From Collinsella sp. (lineage in GTDB: Bacteria; Actinomycetota; Coriobacteriia; Coriobacteriales; Coriobacteriaceae): a stretch of DNA of 23,928 nucleotides. Both the position numbers and the translations under genes were made by a program. Position 1 is the first letter of the stretch. Every line of letters starts with the position of its first letter. The notes under the pieces are model-generated. The model saw only the letters and a program-made list of their open reading frames with translations. It had not been told where the DNA came from and made no database searches. Below, one piece after another: positions 1 through 8,766 of the stretch. The stretch is taken from the NCBI GenBank assembly GCA_019419625.1, contig DXZO01000019.1, forward strand, positions 76,632-100,559, given 5' to 3'.

Positions 1-13
1 CCGCCGCTGTTTG

Positions 14-77
14 TGATCCCTTTTCCTCCGTCTCCTTCGGATCACGTGATCCCTTGGGGACGGAGGAAAAGGGATCA
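14..77. repeat. Long imperfect inverted repeat (hairpin 1)
   Basis: The arms 14-35 and 56-77 are complementary over 22 positions with one G-T type mismatch. The 20-base centre holds a perfect 14-bp palindrome, GGATCACGTGATCC, at 39-52. The decamer GTGATCCCTT occurs at 13-22 and again at 46-55. There is no T-tract beside the stem, so it does not look like a simple terminator. It lies beyond the 3' end of the minus-strand transporter remnant, next to a second hairpin. A dispersed intergenic repeat is the likeliest reading. Confidence 0.7.
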
Positions 78-88
78 TTTCGTAGGCC

Positions 89-150
89 CGTGGCCGCCTT
101 GGAAACCGAATGATGGTACGAGCATCCATTCGGCTTCCAAGGCGGCCACG
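89..150. repeat. Long inverted repeat (hairpin 2)
   Basis: The arms 89-112 and 127-150 pair over 24 positions with one mismatch, around a loop of about 14 bases. The outer part contains GTGGCCGCCTTGGAA and its exact complement. It begins 36 bp past the stop of the minus-strand transporter remnant. It could end or stabilise that transcript, but no T-run follows on either strand. The short spacing to hairpin 1 suggests a composite intergenic element. Confidence 0.7.
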
Positions 151-186
151 GACAGAACGGGGCGAACAGAAAAGAGCGACGGACGC

Positions 187-1031
187 CTACTCCCCCGTCA
201 CGCTTGCGCGCAGCTTGGCGGCGATGGGCTCGGATGCCAGCAGGAACACGAGCATGACCACGGAGCACGCCAGGCACACGATCCAGGTGCTCGCAAAGGA
301 GCCCGTGGCATCGAACAGCACGCCCGAGACGATGGCGCCCACGGTGCCGCCGACCATCTCGAGCGAGGTAATGGTGCCCGTGACCTTGCCGAGATCGGCC
401 ATGCCAAACTGCTTGGACGCGGCAATGGTAGGCGTGATGGTACCCATGCACGTTCCGATACCAAAGCTCGCAGCGGCCACAATAGGACTAAGGTCCGTCG
501 TCGGGAAGCACAGCGCCACACAGGCGACAATACACGCAACGGAACCCAGCACGTTGCCAAAGCGCAAACCAAAACGATCGTAGATGGCGCCGAGCGAAAT
601 CTTGGCGATAACGACCGTAACCATATAGGCCGAAAGCACGGTGCCCGCCCACATGGGGTCGTGGCCGCCCGTGACGATCTTGGCGCCGTTGACGGTAACG
701 CTCGTCATGTTCGTAACTTGGTTGGGCAGGATGGCGCCGTTGACCAGGCCCATAAAGAGGAAGGCGACGACGAGCAGCCAAAACGCCGGGCTCTTCTTGA
801 TACGAGACCAGCCGACGCTAACCTCGGGCGCCGTGTGCTCGTCCTTGTCGCCAGCCGTCGAGACGGACGGATCGCCCGGGTTCTCGCCGAGCGGCTTCAG
901 GCCGATCTCGGAAGGCTTGGTGCGGAAGGAATAGTCATGCAGTTAACGAAAATGGTGTAGCACGTGGCCATGATCACAAAGCCGGAGGCCACCACGAGCC
1001 AGCCGGGGAAAAATTTACGTTGCTGGGACAT
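187..1031 (-). pseudogene. MFS transporter (OFA/oxalate-formate-like) with internal deletion and frameshift
   Basis: A good start at 1031, with AAGGAA upstream, opens a typical first membrane segment of a major facilitator (FFPGWLVVASGFVIMA). After 32 codons, near position 936, the sequence jumps into the central cytoplasmic linker of the same kind of protein in another frame (RTKPSEIGLKPLGENPG). From there the C-terminal half is open to the stop at 187, with about six membrane segments and the MFS motif YDRFGLRFG. The start frame runs into a stop within a few codons, and the linker frame has a stop just upstream of the junction. Members are usually about 420 residues; roughly 140-150 codons, most of the N-terminal bundle, are missing. 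A short product from an internal ATG at 753 would be half a transporter. It lies 40 bp after the amidohydrolase, probably in one operon. The substrate cannot be told. Confidence 0.8.
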
Positions 1032-1071
1032 ACTGTTCCTTTTTTAAACAAACGAGTAGCAAGATTGGGTG

Positions 1072-2370
1072 CTACCGATGATCGGCGATGTAGCCCAAAG
1101 CGACGGCGGCATAAGCCGCGGCGCCGAGGGGAAGCTCGGCATCGTTAAAGCGCGCCTTGGGATGGTGCTGGGCAAAATGCTCATCCGTATCGGTTACAGC
1201 GGCGCCCACGGTAAAGTACGCGCTCGGGATCTCGCTCGAGATAAGCGCAAAGTCCTCGCTCGCCATGGCGTGGAATAACGGCAGGAAAGCTGCCTTGGGC
1301 AATGTCGCACCCACATAGCCCAGCGATGCCTGGGTCATATCGTCATCGAGTACGAGCGGCGGAACATCCGAGAGTGTCTCGATGGTCGCCGGTGTGCGAT
1401 ACGTTGCCGCGACGCCATTGACGACCTCGGCGATGCGGGTCTTAAGATGCGCCATGAGCTCGACATCGAAGCCGCGCAACGTTCCCTCGAGCACGCAGGT
1501 GTCGGGGATGACGTTGGCCGCCAAACCGCCAGCGAACTTACCCACGGTAAGCGCGACCTCCTTGGCCGCCGGCACCTCGCGAGAGATAAGCTCCTGAAGC
1601 GCCAGGTGCACATGCACGCCGGCCGTGATGGGGTCGATGCAAATCTCAGGGCTGGAACCGTGGCCACCCTTGCCCTGCAGCGTGATGCGGAAACCGTACA
1701 CGCCCGAGAGCGCCGGACTCCCATAGAGCACTAGGCCGAGCGGCGACTGGCTGTTGACGTGCATGGCAAAAGCCGCCTGAGGACGCGGGTTCTGCAGCAG
1801 ACCGTCGGCGATGGCGGCGCGGGCGCCCTCAAAGGTTTCCTCGCCCGGCTGGAACAGCAGCTTAACCGTGGCATTGGCATCGACAAGCTCGGTCTCGCGA
1901 GACTTGAGCAGGCGGGCGGCACCAAGCAGGGCCGTCGCATGCATATCGTGGCCGCAAGCATGCATGCAGCCGTTGACAGAGGCAAAAGGCTCGCCCGACT
2001 CTTCCGCGACGGGAAGGGCATCCATGTCACCGCGCAGCATGATGACCGTGCCGGCCTGATCGTCCGTGCACGTACCGTTGCCCTGAGCAGCCGCGGCCGC
2101 ACCGGCACCGATCAGGCCAACAACACAGGAGCCGTCGACAAGCGTGGTATGGGGGATGTCCATCTCGTCCAGACGTGCCTGGATATAGGCAGACGTCTGC
2201 GGAAGATTGTTACCGAGCTCGGGCGTCTGATGGAGATCGTGGCGCCATGCGGCAAGCTCACCGGCAAATGCCTGGGCTTCTTTGACCAGACCATCGCCGA
2301 TAGCGGTCTGCGCCGCTGCGGTAGCCTGAGGCGCTGGTTGCGGTTGAAGATCGGACAGAGCTGGTGCCAT
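1072..2370 (-). CDS. M20-family amidohydrolase (hippurate / N-acyl-amino-acid hydrolase-like)
   Basis: This is a 432-residue metal-dependent amidohydrolase of the M20D group, which hydrolyses N-acyl amino acids or similar amides in the cytoplasm. Metal-site motifs are visible in order: GDMDALP (about 114-120), HACGHDMH (137-144), PGEE (175-178), MHV, the dimerisation-domain motif GGHGSSP, and the late ASEDFA and HHPKARFND motifs that supply the last ligand. The catalytic set looks complete. The start at 2370 is chosen because GGAGGG lies seven bases upstream; an upstream ATG at 2424 in the same frame has no such site. The first 30 residues are Ala/Gln/Pro-rich and not part of the fold. The downstream partner is the broken MFS transporter, which may once have imported the substrate. 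The exact substrate cannot be read from the sequence. Confidence 0.9.
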   Translation of the reverse strand: MAPALSDLQPQPAPQATAAAQTAIGDGLVKEAQAFAGELAAWRHDLHQTPELGNNLPQTSAYIQARLDEMDIPHTTLVDGSCVVGLIGAGAAAAAQGNGTCTDDQAGTVIMLRGDMDALPVAEESGEPFASVNGCMHACGHDMHATALLGAARLLKSRETELVDANATVKLLFQPGEETFEGARAAIADGLLQNPRPQAAFAMHVNSQSPLGLVLYGSPALSGVYGFRITLQGKGGHGSSPEICIDPITAGVHVHLALQELISREVPAAKEVALTVGKFAGGLAANVIPDTCVLEGTLRGFDVELMAHLKTRIAEVVNGVAATYRTPATIETLSDVPPLVLDDDMTQASLGYVGATLPKAAFLPLFHAMASEDFALISSEIPSAYFTVGAAVTDTDEHFAQHHPKARFNDAELPLGAAAYAAVALGYIADHR

Positions 2371-2400
2371 AAATGCCCTCCAGTAACGTTTTTGCAGCAA

Positions 2401-2422
2401 GCACTTTGATAGCGTAAAGTGC
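2401..2422. promoter_or_regulatory. Dyad upstream of the amidohydrolase (possible operator)
   Basis: GCACTTT and AAAGTGC form perfect 7-bp arms separated by eight bases, 31-52 bp before the amidohydrolase start. The position fits an operator near a promoter. No convincing -35/-10 pair could be assigned around it, and no regulator gene is adjacent. Confidence 0.4.
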
Positions 2423-2448
2423 AAGGTACAACTTTAAGGGCGACGCAT

Positions 2449-2474
2449 AAAAAATGCCGCCCCGAGAGGGCGGC
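2449..2474 (-). terminator. Intrinsic terminator after the EamA transporter
   Basis: On the minus strand GCCGCCC and GGGCGGC form a perfect 7-bp G/C stem (2456-2462 with 2468-2474) with a five-base loop. It is followed by ATTTTTT. It begins 12 bp past the transporter stop and separates that gene from the amidohydrolase. Confidence 0.88.
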
Positions 2475-2486
2475 GCAACAAGTTGT

Positions 2487-3470
2487 TTACAATTGCGGGC
2501 GCGGCTTTTTGCGCAAAAAATCGAAGTGAGTCTCGCTCAAGATAATCGACAGGAAGATAAGCACGAAGCCGGCGAGCAGGCGCGAGGTGAGCGCCTCCCC
2601 CATCAGCAGCACCGAAAACAACACGCCCGAAGGCGACTCCATCGAAAGAAGCAGTGAGCCCGTCGAGGCGGGGACATGCGCCAAACCGACGTTTTGGACG
2701 AGCAGCGCCGCGCATGTGCAGCCCACCGAGAGGAAAACAGCCACACCGATAAACTCCGGCGTCCATGCAGAGAGGGGCGCCTGAGTCTCGAATAGCAGCG
2801 ACGTGATTAAACTCAAAACGCCATTGCCCACAAACATCCAAAACGTGATGACGTTGATGTCCATCTTGCGACCGTACTTGGCAGTCACCGCCATCTGGAT
2901 GGCGAAGAAGATCGCGCCGCCCAAGGTAATAACATCGCCGGCATTGAACTCGACGCTATCGAGCGCTACCAGGCCAATACCCGCCAGGCACAACAACGCT
3001 GCACCCAGGTTATACCGGGTAAGCTTTTCACCGCTCAGGACATAGCTTGCAAACGGCACAAGGATGCAATACGTGCCGGTCAAAAAAGCGCTCTTGCCCG
3101 CCGTGGTCTGTGCCAGGCCGATCGTCTGCAAACCGTAGGCACCCCACATGAGCGCGCCCATGCCAAGCCCGACGATCAGGTTGCGGGCATTGAAATGAGC
3201 GATGATGCGCTTATGGAAAATTGCAAACATAACCAGTGATGCCGGGAGAAAGCGAACATAGACCAGCTCGAACACCGGAATGGTGTCGAGTGCGTCCTTC
3301 ATAGTGGTAAAGGAGTAGCCCCAGATAATCGCCACCGAAAGCAGTAGAACTTTCCAGAACAACGGCGAGCGTGCGCCGGCACCCCGGGGAATACCACCCG
3401 CGCCCAAATCCTCACGGGCTACAGGGCTATCGGGCATGTTTTCGATTTCGTTGGCAGCGTATTGGGCCAT
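2487..3470 (-). CDS. EamA-family (DMT superfamily) transporter
   Basis: A 327-residue integral membrane protein with about ten hydrophobic segments arranged as two EamA repeats, as in drug/metabolite exporters of the RhaT/YdcZ type. Typical phrases are AIIWGYSFTTMKDAL in the first helix, VYVRFLPASLVM, and in the second half LLLSMESPSGVLFSVLLMGEAL (E in a helix, then a conserved G), a common EamA ending. The start at 3470 is preferred over 3485 because GAGGAT lies seven bases upstream. The first 40 residues are soluble. It has its own promoter candidate and terminators on both sides, so it is probably transcribed alone. The substrate (amino acid, metabolite or drug) cannot be predicted. Confidence 0.88.
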   Translation of the reverse strand: MAQYAANEIENMPDSPVAREDLGAGGIPRGAGARSPLFWKVLLLSVAIIWGYSFTTMKDALDTIPVFELVYVRFLPASLVMFAIFHKRIIAHFNARNLIVGLGMGALMWGAYGLQTIGLAQTTAGKSAFLTGTYCILVPFASYVLSGEKLTRYNLGAALLCLAGIGLVALDSVEFNAGDVITLGGAIFFAIQMAVTAKYGRKMDINVITFWMFVGNGVLSLITSLLFETQAPLSAWTPEFIGVAVFLSVGCTCAALLVQNVGLAHVPASTGSLLLSMESPSGVLFSVLLMGEALTSRLLAGFVLIFLSIILSETHFDFLRKKPRPQL

Positions 3471-3510
3471 GGAACATCCTCGCACTCAATCTGGGCGTGG
3501 TGTCCGCACG

Positions 3511-3539
3511 CGTATGGCTGCGTGCCGCCTCATGGTCAA
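3511..3539 (-). promoter_or_regulatory. Candidate promoter of the EamA transporter
   Basis: On the minus strand TTGACC (3539-3534) and CATACG (3516-3511) are 17 bases apart. This places a transcription start about 34 bases before the ATG at 3470, just after the terminator of the upstream operon. The -35 is good and the -10 weak. Confidence 0.4.
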
Positions 3540-3541
3540 AT

Positions 3542-3576
3542 AAAAACGGGACGCGCCGGACCCCCGGCACGCCCCG
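3542..3576 (-). terminator. Intrinsic terminator of the YhgE/Pip operon
   Basis: On the minus strand the arms 3564-3576 and 3547-3559 pair over 13 positions, with two G-U wobbles and a four-base loop. TTTTTATTT follows. It lies about 95 bp past the stop of the second Pip gene and just before the EamA promoter candidate. Confidence 0.88.
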
Positions 3577-3670
3577 CTACTGTAGCAACAACCAAGCAGC
3601 TCATGCAATTCACTCAACTAAAGCGTCGAGCCGGAAGGCCTCGATGTTCCGTCAACGCCACATTGTCGCG

Positions 3671-5860
3671 CTAAATCAATTTGGTCGACTCCAGCTTTTC
3701 GATGATCCAGTCGTTGGCCTTGATGACCGGGCGGCGGAAGACGACGCCCAGGCCCAGCGACGGAATCAGATAGCTCGCCAAGATACCCAGCTCAACCCAG
3801 TACTCCATATGGTAGGCGCCAGCCATGGCGGCGTGCATGGCGTTGATGCCGTGGGTAAACGGCAGGAACGGGTAGATCGCCTGGAACACGGGGCCGGTCA
3901 TCTCGATGGGGAACGTACCGCCTGAACCGCCGACCTGCATGACCAACAGCACGACAGCGAGCGCCTTGCCGATATCGCCAAACGAAACCGTGAGCGTGTA
4001 GACGATATTGGAGAACACGAGACTCGCGACCCAGCCCGCCAGCACAAACTGCAGCGGGTTGTCGCATTGGATGCCAAAGAACAGGATGTCGCCCGCGCAC
4101 ACGAGTGTCGCCTGCAGCAGGGCCAGACCTCCAAAGAACAGGTAGCGGCCCAGGTAGATCTCGTGCAGGCGCACGGGGATCAGCTCGTTGATGAGCTCAT
4201 CGTCAACCGATACCTTCATCATGGCCGCCAGCACGATCGAGCCGACCCACAGCGACAGGATCGTATAGAACGGCGCCATGGCCGAACCGTAATTGCGGAT
4301 CGGATAGACCGGCTTGCGGTCGAGCGCGACGGGGCCGGAAAGCGACACGGCCAAACCCTCGGGATCGTTGCCGATCATCGTCTTGATCGTGGCAAGGTCG
4401 TCCGACATCAGGGCGCCATCGAGCTCGTCCTTAAAGGCGCTGATCTTGTCCGATGCCTCACCCAGCTGATCGGAAGCCTTGTTGACCAGCGTCGCAGCCT
4501 TGGAGAGGCCCTTTGCGAGCGAGCCAGAGGCGTCGGTCAGACCGCTCACGGCGCTATCCAAGTCACCCGAGATACCGTTCAGGGAATCCAGAACGCCCGA
4601 AATGGTCTTCTTGAGCTCCTTGGCCTTAACCGAGAACGTGGAATCGTAGTCGGACTTGGCTCCCGAGATACCCGCCTTGGCATCGGCGATGGCCTGGTCG
4701 ACCTCGGCACGCGAGTTGTTGACCTCCGCCATGCCGTCCGAAAGGGACTTTGCGGTCGCCGTCAGGTCCTTCGCATTGTTGCGGTACTCCACGGCAATTC
4801 TGCCCAGCGACGTCGCAGCGGACTCGAGACCGTCTTTGAGCTTGTCATCACTCACCTGGTCGGCAAGGTTACGGAGCTGATCGGTCATCGCATCGATATC
4901 GTCAGCACGCGTATTGAGCGCCGCTGCGGCTTCGTTGAGCTGAGACACCGTAAGGTCAACATGCTGATTCGCGGCATCGAATGCCTTCGCAAGCTCGGCG
5001 GACACGTTGTCGAACGAGCCCGCGCTTCCGTCAATCGCCGCGTCAACGGCATCGTTGGCGGCCTTGAGCGCTTCCTTGGAATCATTGATGCCACTCTTGG
5101 CGTGCTCCATCAGCTGCTTCGTCGACTCATCAACGGTGCCCGTCTGCTTGAGCATGCCGCCCGCCGATGTCAGTGAATCGGACGTGGAGCTCAAAATGCC
5201 CGCGAGCGACGTCGCACTCGCCTGAACGTCCTGCAGGTCCTCGACCGAATCGCCCAGCGTCGAGGACAGATTGGCGATAAAGCTGCTCACCTGGTCGGTA
5301 CTCATATAGTCGAGCAGGCTGGACACGGTCTTAAGGCCGATGGTCGTGATGGTCTTGGTAAAGGTCTCGTTGACCTGACTCTGGACGGCGCTCGAACCCT
5401 TTTCAGTCACGATCTGTGCGATGGCGTTGGCCTTCTGATTCTCATAGAACTCGATATCGGCGTGCTTCACCTCGGTCGAGAAAAGCGTCATCATGTCGGC
5501 GCTAAACGTTTTAGGGATAACGACGGCAGCGTAGTACGCGCCCGACTTAACGCCCTCAATCGCCTTATCACGGTCGTTGAGGACGACCCAGTCGAAGTTC
5601 TCGTTGCCGCGCAGGGTGGCGGTTACGTTTTCGCCCACGTTGACCTCGACGGGAATCAGATCGCTCTCGTAACCCTCATCGGTGTTGACCACTGCAATCT
5701 TAAGGTTGCCGGTATTGCCGTAGGGATCCCAGCTTCCGGCGATGTTAAACCATGCATAGAGACATGGCACGATGATCAGGCCCATCACGACGACCATGCC
5801 GATCACGGAGCGAGACACGTTTTGGACATCGCGCTTAAACAGGTGCAGGATGTTTTTCAT
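3671..5860 (-). CDS. YhgE/Pip domain-containing membrane protein (729 aa)
   Basis: A large membrane protein of the YhgE/Pip family, related to the membrane part of ABC-2 exporters and to the Lactococcus phage infection protein. Its architecture is typical: an N-terminal membrane helix (about 18-38) ending in the family signature LYAWFNIAGSWDPYGNT, an extracytoplasmic region with VNTDEG and YYAAVVIPK, a long helical, Ala/Ser/Asp-rich stalk (about 190-490), then about six membrane helices starting near PVYPIRNYGSAMAPFYT. The ATG at 5860 follows the stop of the preceding paralogue with no gap. A near-perfect AAGGAGGTGA lies inside the end of that gene, so the two are translationally coupled. No ATPase gene is adjacent. 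The function of such pairs is not established; export or envelope assembly is an inference. Confidence 0.9.
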   Translation of the reverse strand: MKNILHLFKRDVQNVSRSVIGMVVVMGLIIVPCLYAWFNIAGSWDPYGNTGNLKIAVVNTDEGYESDLIPVEVNVGENVTATLRGNENFDWVVLNDRDKAIEGVKSGAYYAAVVIPKTFSADMMTLFSTEVKHADIEFYENQKANAIAQIVTEKGSSAVQSQVNETFTKTITTIGLKTVSSLLDYMSTDQVSSFIANLSSTLGDSVEDLQDVQASATSLAGILSSTSDSLTSAGGMLKQTGTVDESTKQLMEHAKSGINDSKEALKAANDAVDAAIDGSAGSFDNVSAELAKAFDAANQHVDLTVSQLNEAAAALNTRADDIDAMTDQLRNLADQVSDDKLKDGLESAATSLGRIAVEYRNNAKDLTATAKSLSDGMAEVNNSRAEVDQAIADAKAGISGAKSDYDSTFSVKAKELKKTISGVLDSLNGISGDLDSAVSGLTDASGSLAKGLSKAATLVNKASDQLGEASDKISAFKDELDGALMSDDLATIKTMIGNDPEGLAVSLSGPVALDRKPVYPIRNYGSAMAPFYTILSLWVGSIVLAAMMKVSVDDELINELIPVRLHEIYLGRYLFFGGLALLQATLVCAGDILFFGIQCDNPLQFVLAGWVASLVFSNIVYTLTVSFGDIGKALAVVLLVMQVGGSGGTFPIEMTGPVFQAIYPFLPFTHGINAMHAAMAGAYHMEYWVELGILASYLIPSLGLGVVFRRPVIKANDWIIEKLESTKLI

Positions 5861-8650
5861 TTATGCCTCACCTCCTTTAGAGTGCTTGCCAAGCGAGGTG
5901 GTGTCCCCGTCGTTTCCGTTTACGTTGTCAGCGCCGTCGGCATCTTGAGCCTTACGATGCGCACCGATATGCGACAGACGGCTCGTAGGCTGTTCGCCTC
6001 CCTTGGCGCCACGCTCGCTGGCGTTGAGACCAAACATGCGACGGGCGGCAGGGATGGCAGCCGTGTGCTCGCGCATCTCGCGGCGAAGGTCCTCGTCCGA
6101 AAGCGCCGAGATACGCATCTGGGTATTGAGGCTCGCACGGATGTATTCGATGTTGATGAGCCAGCCGCAGATGGCGATAACCGAAATGATCCAGATAACG
6201 AGCAGGATGATCTTGCCGTTATTGTCGATATCGAGCACCGTCGAAAGCACAAAGAGCAGAACCTGCACGCCTACCACGGCGGCAAAACCGCCCTTGATGT
6301 AGTACGGGTAGCGATGCTCAAACGCCACGGCATGATCGAGCAGCTCGCGACGGTACGAATCCGAATCGAGCATGACGCGCATGGCCGTGCGCAGCGAATA
6401 GCGCTGGCGCGGCAGGTCGTTGGACTCGCAGATCATGAGGCCCGTCGTGGAAAGCTGCTTGTCAAAGAGCAGGTTGAGGTTGAGCAGCAGCGGACGCAGC
6501 TGCAAGCCAATAAAGAGTGCGATGGCAAGGAACACGCCCAGGATGCACAGGTTGAACAGGTAGTTGAACGAATACATGCCACCGACGGTCTCGCGCAGCA
6601 GGTTGATGCCATAGGTGAAGGGCAGCAGCGGATGCAGCCATTGGAAGAAGCCGGGCATCATCTCGATGGGATACATGCCCGACGAGCCGGGGATCTGCAC
6701 AATGACGAGGATGACGCCAATGGCTTTACCGATATGCTTAAACGTGGTGGACAGCGCATAGATGATGTTGACGTAGGTGAACGAAATAGCGATGCCGCCC
6801 AGTACAAAGAGCAGCGGATTGACGCACTGAACGCCAATGACCAGATCTCCCACCGTAACGATGATGGCCTGCAACGCACCCAGGATCACCAGCAGCAGCC
6901 AGCGGCCAAAGTAGCCCTGACGCGCCGTAAAGCTACCGATGCCCTCGCGGTCGACCTCGAGTTTATAGATAGCGATGAGCACATAGCCGCCTACCCACAG
7001 CGCCAGATTGGTGTAGAAGGGCGCGATGCCCGAGCCAAAGCTCTTGACCGGATAGATTGACTTGGACGTCAGCTCAACCGGAGATGCCATGAAATCTGCC
7101 ACGTCATTGACGTCGACGTCCATGAGGTCGGCTAACTCGCCCATAGACTCAGAGGTCTGCAGCGCCGCAATGTCATTGGCGGCGGTCGCGAGCTTGTCCT
7201 GAACCTTGGCAAGGGAGGCGTCGGTTTGGGACAGCGTGGTCTTTGCCTGCTTGAGCGTGGCGTCGAGCTGCGCCAGCGTGCCGCGCGCGCTCGCTATCGT
7301 GGGGGTCATACCCGACACAATGCCGGTCAAATCGCCCGAAACGGCGGCAAAGGAGTCAAGCGCGCTCGAAGCCTTCGGAAGTGCGTTCTGACCCAGATCG
7401 GTCTGAGCCTGACCGAGGTTAGCCGTACCGGTCTGAATTGCCGCGTTGAGTGCGTTGCTCGCGTTCGAGATTGCCGTAGCGTCGTTTGCCATGGCGCTCG
7501 ACTGTGCAGAAAGGCCATCCTTGATGCTCTGCAGCTTCTGGTTTTGCTCGCGAAGCGAATCGATGGTCGATACAATGCGCGCGTCAATTTCCTCGGAACC
7601 TGTCGACGTGTCATTAACGAGAATCTCCAAGTGCCCGATAACGGCCTTATTGTGATCGATCGTCGCCTGGAGAGACTCGAGCGAGTTGTCGATGCGGGTG
7701 GTCGTAGATGTGACCGTACCCGTTAGCTTGCCAATCGCAGCGTTCGCGGAGACTGACGTCTTGGTGAGTGCAAGGCTACCTTCCGAGAGTGCCTTGGAGA
7801 GCGAGGTGATAGAGTTGCCCGCCGTGGCGCGAGCCTCGCCCAGCAGGTCGTTGCCCTGGGAGATTGCCTGCGTCAGCGACGGTGCCTGACCTTGCAAGCC
7901 GGCAAGCGCCGCATCAGCCGAGGCGATAGCGCCACTCGTCTTATCGATGGCGGCATTCATATCGCCAATCGAATCGCGCACCTCACCCAAGGTGTCGGAT
8001 GCCTCGGACACCGAACTTGTCAGCGAGTCCTGAGTCTGGGTTGCCTTGTCCTTTAAATCGACACCGGCATCCTTGGCGATACTGGCAACAGTCTCGCCCA
8101 CCGTGGAGACAAACTCCGAGTTGATCTGCTCCTCGATGGTGTTGGCACCGGTATCGGTGACCTTGGGCGCAATGGCGCTCTTCTTCTCATTGACGTAATA
8201 GGTGAGCTTCGGCTGATGGTAATTGCCATCGAGCATCGAGACAAGATTGTCGGAGAAGTTCTTGGGGATTACGATCGCCGCGTAGTATTCCCCGCTCTCG
8301 ACGCCCTCTTTGGCATCGGCAGCCGAGTCGACGAAGGTCCAGCCCAGCTGATCGTTTTCCTTGAGCTGGTCGACCACCTTATCGCCTGCATTGAGCTCGC
8401 CCACCAAGTCATTCTGGGTGCCCTGATCGTTGTTGGCGATGGCAATCTTGATACCTTGGGTGTTTCCGTACGGATCCCAGTTTGCCACGATGTTGTACCA
8501 GGCATACAGCGAGGGAATGACGCACACGCCCAAGGTAACCACCAGGGCGACGGGGTTCATAAGCAGTCGCTTAATGTCGCGCTTAAATATCGCAAAGGAG
8601 ACCTTTGCGTTGGATAGTTTGCTGCCGAGACTCACGCTTGGACCATCCAT
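5861..8650 (-). CDS. YhgE/Pip domain-containing membrane protein with extra C-terminal domain (929 aa)
   Basis: First gene of the Pip pair and a paralogue of the next one. It shows the same signatures: LYAWYNIVANWDPYGNT after the first helix, NNDQGTQND, YYAAIVIPK, a long helical stalk (about 190-540) and a six-helix C-terminal block beginning near YPVKSFGSGIAPFYT. Unlike its partner it continues for about 200 residues: a soluble stretch (LRTAMRVMLDSDSYRRELL), two more hydrophobic helices (around AAVVGVQVLLFVLSTVL and IILLVIWIISVIAICGWLI), and a charged, low-complexity tail. The ATG at 8650 has only a poor ribosome site; GTG at 8635 is an alternative, with AGGATGG upstream. It begins an operon after a 430-bp intergenic region. 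Role unknown; Pip proteins have been tied to phage adsorption and to type VII secretion (EsaA/YueB relatives), but no such genes are nearby. Confidence 0.88.
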   Translation of the reverse strand: MDGPSVSLGSKLSNAKVSFAIFKRDIKRLLMNPVALVVTLGVCVIPSLYAWYNIVANWDPYGNTQGIKIAIANNDQGTQNDLVGELNAGDKVVDQLKENDQLGWTFVDSAADAKEGVESGEYYAAIVIPKNFSDNLVSMLDGNYHQPKLTYYVNEKKSAIAPKVTDTGANTIEEQINSEFVSTVGETVASIAKDAGVDLKDKATQTQDSLTSSVSEASDTLGEVRDSIGDMNAAIDKTSGAIASADAALAGLQGQAPSLTQAISQGNDLLGEARATAGNSITSLSKALSEGSLALTKTSVSANAAIGKLTGTVTSTTTRIDNSLESLQATIDHNKAVIGHLEILVNDTSTGSEEIDARIVSTIDSLREQNQKLQSIKDGLSAQSSAMANDATAISNASNALNAAIQTGTANLGQAQTDLGQNALPKASSALDSFAAVSGDLTGIVSGMTPTIASARGTLAQLDATLKQAKTTLSQTDASLAKVQDKLATAANDIAALQTSESMGELADLMDVDVNDVADFMASPVELTSKSIYPVKSFGSGIAPFYTNLALWVGGYVLIAIYKLEVDREGIGSFTARQGYFGRWLLLVILGALQAIIVTVGDLVIGVQCVNPLLFVLGGIAISFTYVNIIYALSTTFKHIGKAIGVILVIVQIPGSSGMYPIEMMPGFFQWLHPLLPFTYGINLLRETVGGMYSFNYLFNLCILGVFLAIALFIGLQLRPLLLNLNLLFDKQLSTTGLMICESNDLPRQRYSLRTAMRVMLDSDSYRRELLDHAVAFEHRYPYYIKGGFAAVVGVQVLLFVLSTVLDIDNNGKIILLVIWIISVIAICGWLINIEYIRASLNTQMRISALSDEDLRREMREHTAAIPAARRMFGLNASERGAKGGEQPTSRLSHIGAHRKAQDADGADNVNGNDGDTTSLGKHSKGGEA

Positions 8651-8681
8651 CCTGTCGTTGAATCAAATCGTACTATCAAAA

Positions 8682-8723
8682 ACCATTGTACGTAGGCGCT
8701 TTAGCGTCTCGAAGCACAATGGT
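8682..8723. repeat. Inverted repeat upstream of the Pip operon
   Basis: ACCATTGT (8682-8689) and ACAATGGT (8716-8723) are perfectly complementary 8-bp arms, 26 bases apart. They lie 32-73 bp before the start of the first Pip gene. This could be a regulatory dyad or part of the 5' leader; no clear promoter boxes overlap it. Confidence 0.35.
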
Positions 8724-8766
8724 ATTGAGTTTTGCGGGTAGCAATATACTACGAAGATTAGTTAAC

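Noticed and set aside
13..960. 315-codon plus-strand frame opposite the broken transporter
   Set aside because: It runs through both intergenic hairpins and the antisense of an MFS gene; Arg/His/Asp-rich and without any recognisable fold.
5462..7060. 532-codon open frame on the plus strand across both Pip genes
   Set aside because: It is antisense to clear YhgE/Pip coding sequence, its translation is low-complexity His/Arg/Asp-rich, and it shows no domain or ribosome site. High GC content makes such frames common.
3671..8650. Type VII secretion locus
   Set aside because: EsaA/YueB share the Pip-type domain, but no EssC ATPase, WXG100 or EsaB/EssB-like gene is in the window.
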